A stretch of 64,000 nucleotides of DNA from NCBI GenBank assembly GCA_033439765.1, contig JAULSN010000001.1:1612001-1676000 (forward strand), in the 5' to 3' direction. Below, piece by piece: positions 63,586 through 64,000 of the stretch. The translations under genes and the position numbers were made by a program. Source of the stretch: Lasiosphaeria ovina. Its lineage: Eukaryota; Ascomycota; Sordariomycetes; Sordariales; Lasiosphaeriaceae. The notes below the pieces were generated by a model. The model made no database searches and was not told where the DNA came from. It worked only from the letters and a program-made list of their open reading frames with translations. Position 1 is the first letter of the stretch, and the number at the start of each line of letters is the position of its first letter.

Positions 63586-64000
63586 TGCGTGTTAGTGGGA
63601 TTTGCAAACAGTCCGTGTGCTGGTTGAGTACCCGGTCTGGGAAACCCAGCTGTTCGGGACAATGTTTCGGCTCTCGGGGTTTTGTATGAGACTGCAGCGA
63701 CTCGGCTATCGACCCGCCTAGCTCCCACGCACCCACACGCACGGAGCAATGGCGCTGATGAGAGCAGTAGCTATCAGTAGTCGCCGGCGGTATGATATCA
63801 CAGTGTCAGCCCGGTCCTGAGATCGGTCGAGCCCGCACGGTCGGTCCTGTTGTCGGTCGGGCCCGCGCGATCGGCAGAAGGCGCTTTTGGTCGCGACAAG
63901 GCGCAAGAAGCACGCCTCGATGGGGCACTAGCTCGCAGCCTCAATGGGCGTTGCAGTACGGTAGCGGCGAATGTCGGGTCGGAATGCGCTCGAAGTTAGA
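63586..64000. other. Promoter side of the MFS gene and window end
   Basis: No gene seen. A tandem 30-mer lies at 63812..63871. Confidence 0.45.
63812..63871. repeat. Tandem 30-bp repeat, two units
   Basis: Units 63812..63841 and 63842..63871 both start cggtcctg and share tcggtcg-gcccgc, matching at about 24 of 30 positions. About 230 bases upstream of the MFS start codon. Confidence 0.8.

Overview
The window is nuclear DNA of a filamentous ascomycete (Pezizomycotina, most likely a Sordariomycete). The evidence is short (about 50-100 nt) GT-AG introns with CTAAC/CTGAC-type branch points; ascomycete-specific families (DUF3433, SUR7/PalI, HET domain, CFEM-like, laccase with a C-terminal DSGI, CE1 esterase with a fungal CBM1); and decayed fungal transposons. 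Genes are monocistronic and lie on both strands with wide spacers. Exon boundaries below were read by eye from splice signals and reading-frame continuity. No tRNA, rRNA or CRISPR was found.

Layout. 2-19 kb is a mostly intact gene block: a mucin-like DUF3433 membrane protein, a Nudix hydrolase that seems to lack its N-terminal half, a SUR7-like tetraspan protein, a small secreted Cys protein, a SET-domain protein with an apparent signal peptide, a five-exon Gfo/Idh/MocA oxidoreductase, an LTR-retrotransposon remnant, an orphan protein with a Gln/Gly/Glu tail, and a low-complexity protein. 19-49.5 kb is a mixed, decaying region. It holds a HET gene, a broken amidase, a 620-bp terminal-inverted-repeat element, a broken metallo-beta-lactamase-fold gene, a large orphan protein built of three kinds of repeat, a degenerate 2.2-kb Mutator-like element (MULE), an intact two-RRM protein, a signal-anchored Ser/Thr-rich membrane protein, a broken SDR, an 11-exon Hsp70-like ATPase, a coiled-coil orphan, an AIG1-like GTPase, a broken CFEM-like gene and a broken cytochrome P450. 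51-64 kb is intact again: a 10-cysteine secreted protein, a second HET gene, a laccase, a CE1-CBM1 esterase convergent to the laccase, and a DHA2-type MFS exporter.

The most notable observations are: (1) two related TIR elements with GAG...GCGCGCACCCACC termini, one flanked by a perfect 8-bp target duplication and carrying a decayed MULE transposase, the other non-autonomous with a 7/8 duplication; (2) an orphan protein at 28.6-31.2 kb with 24 uninterrupted five-residue units mostly starting (V/I)D, followed by SPLAR motifs and three aromatic-rich C-terminal modules; (3) five broken enzyme or surface-protein genes clustered with these transposons; (4) two HET genes, an AIG1-like GTPase and an Hsp70-like ATPase, a set recalling fungal self/non-self recognition inventories. 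There is no evidence that the genes form one pathway; the laccase and esterase are plausibly both plant-biomass-directed secreted enzymes.
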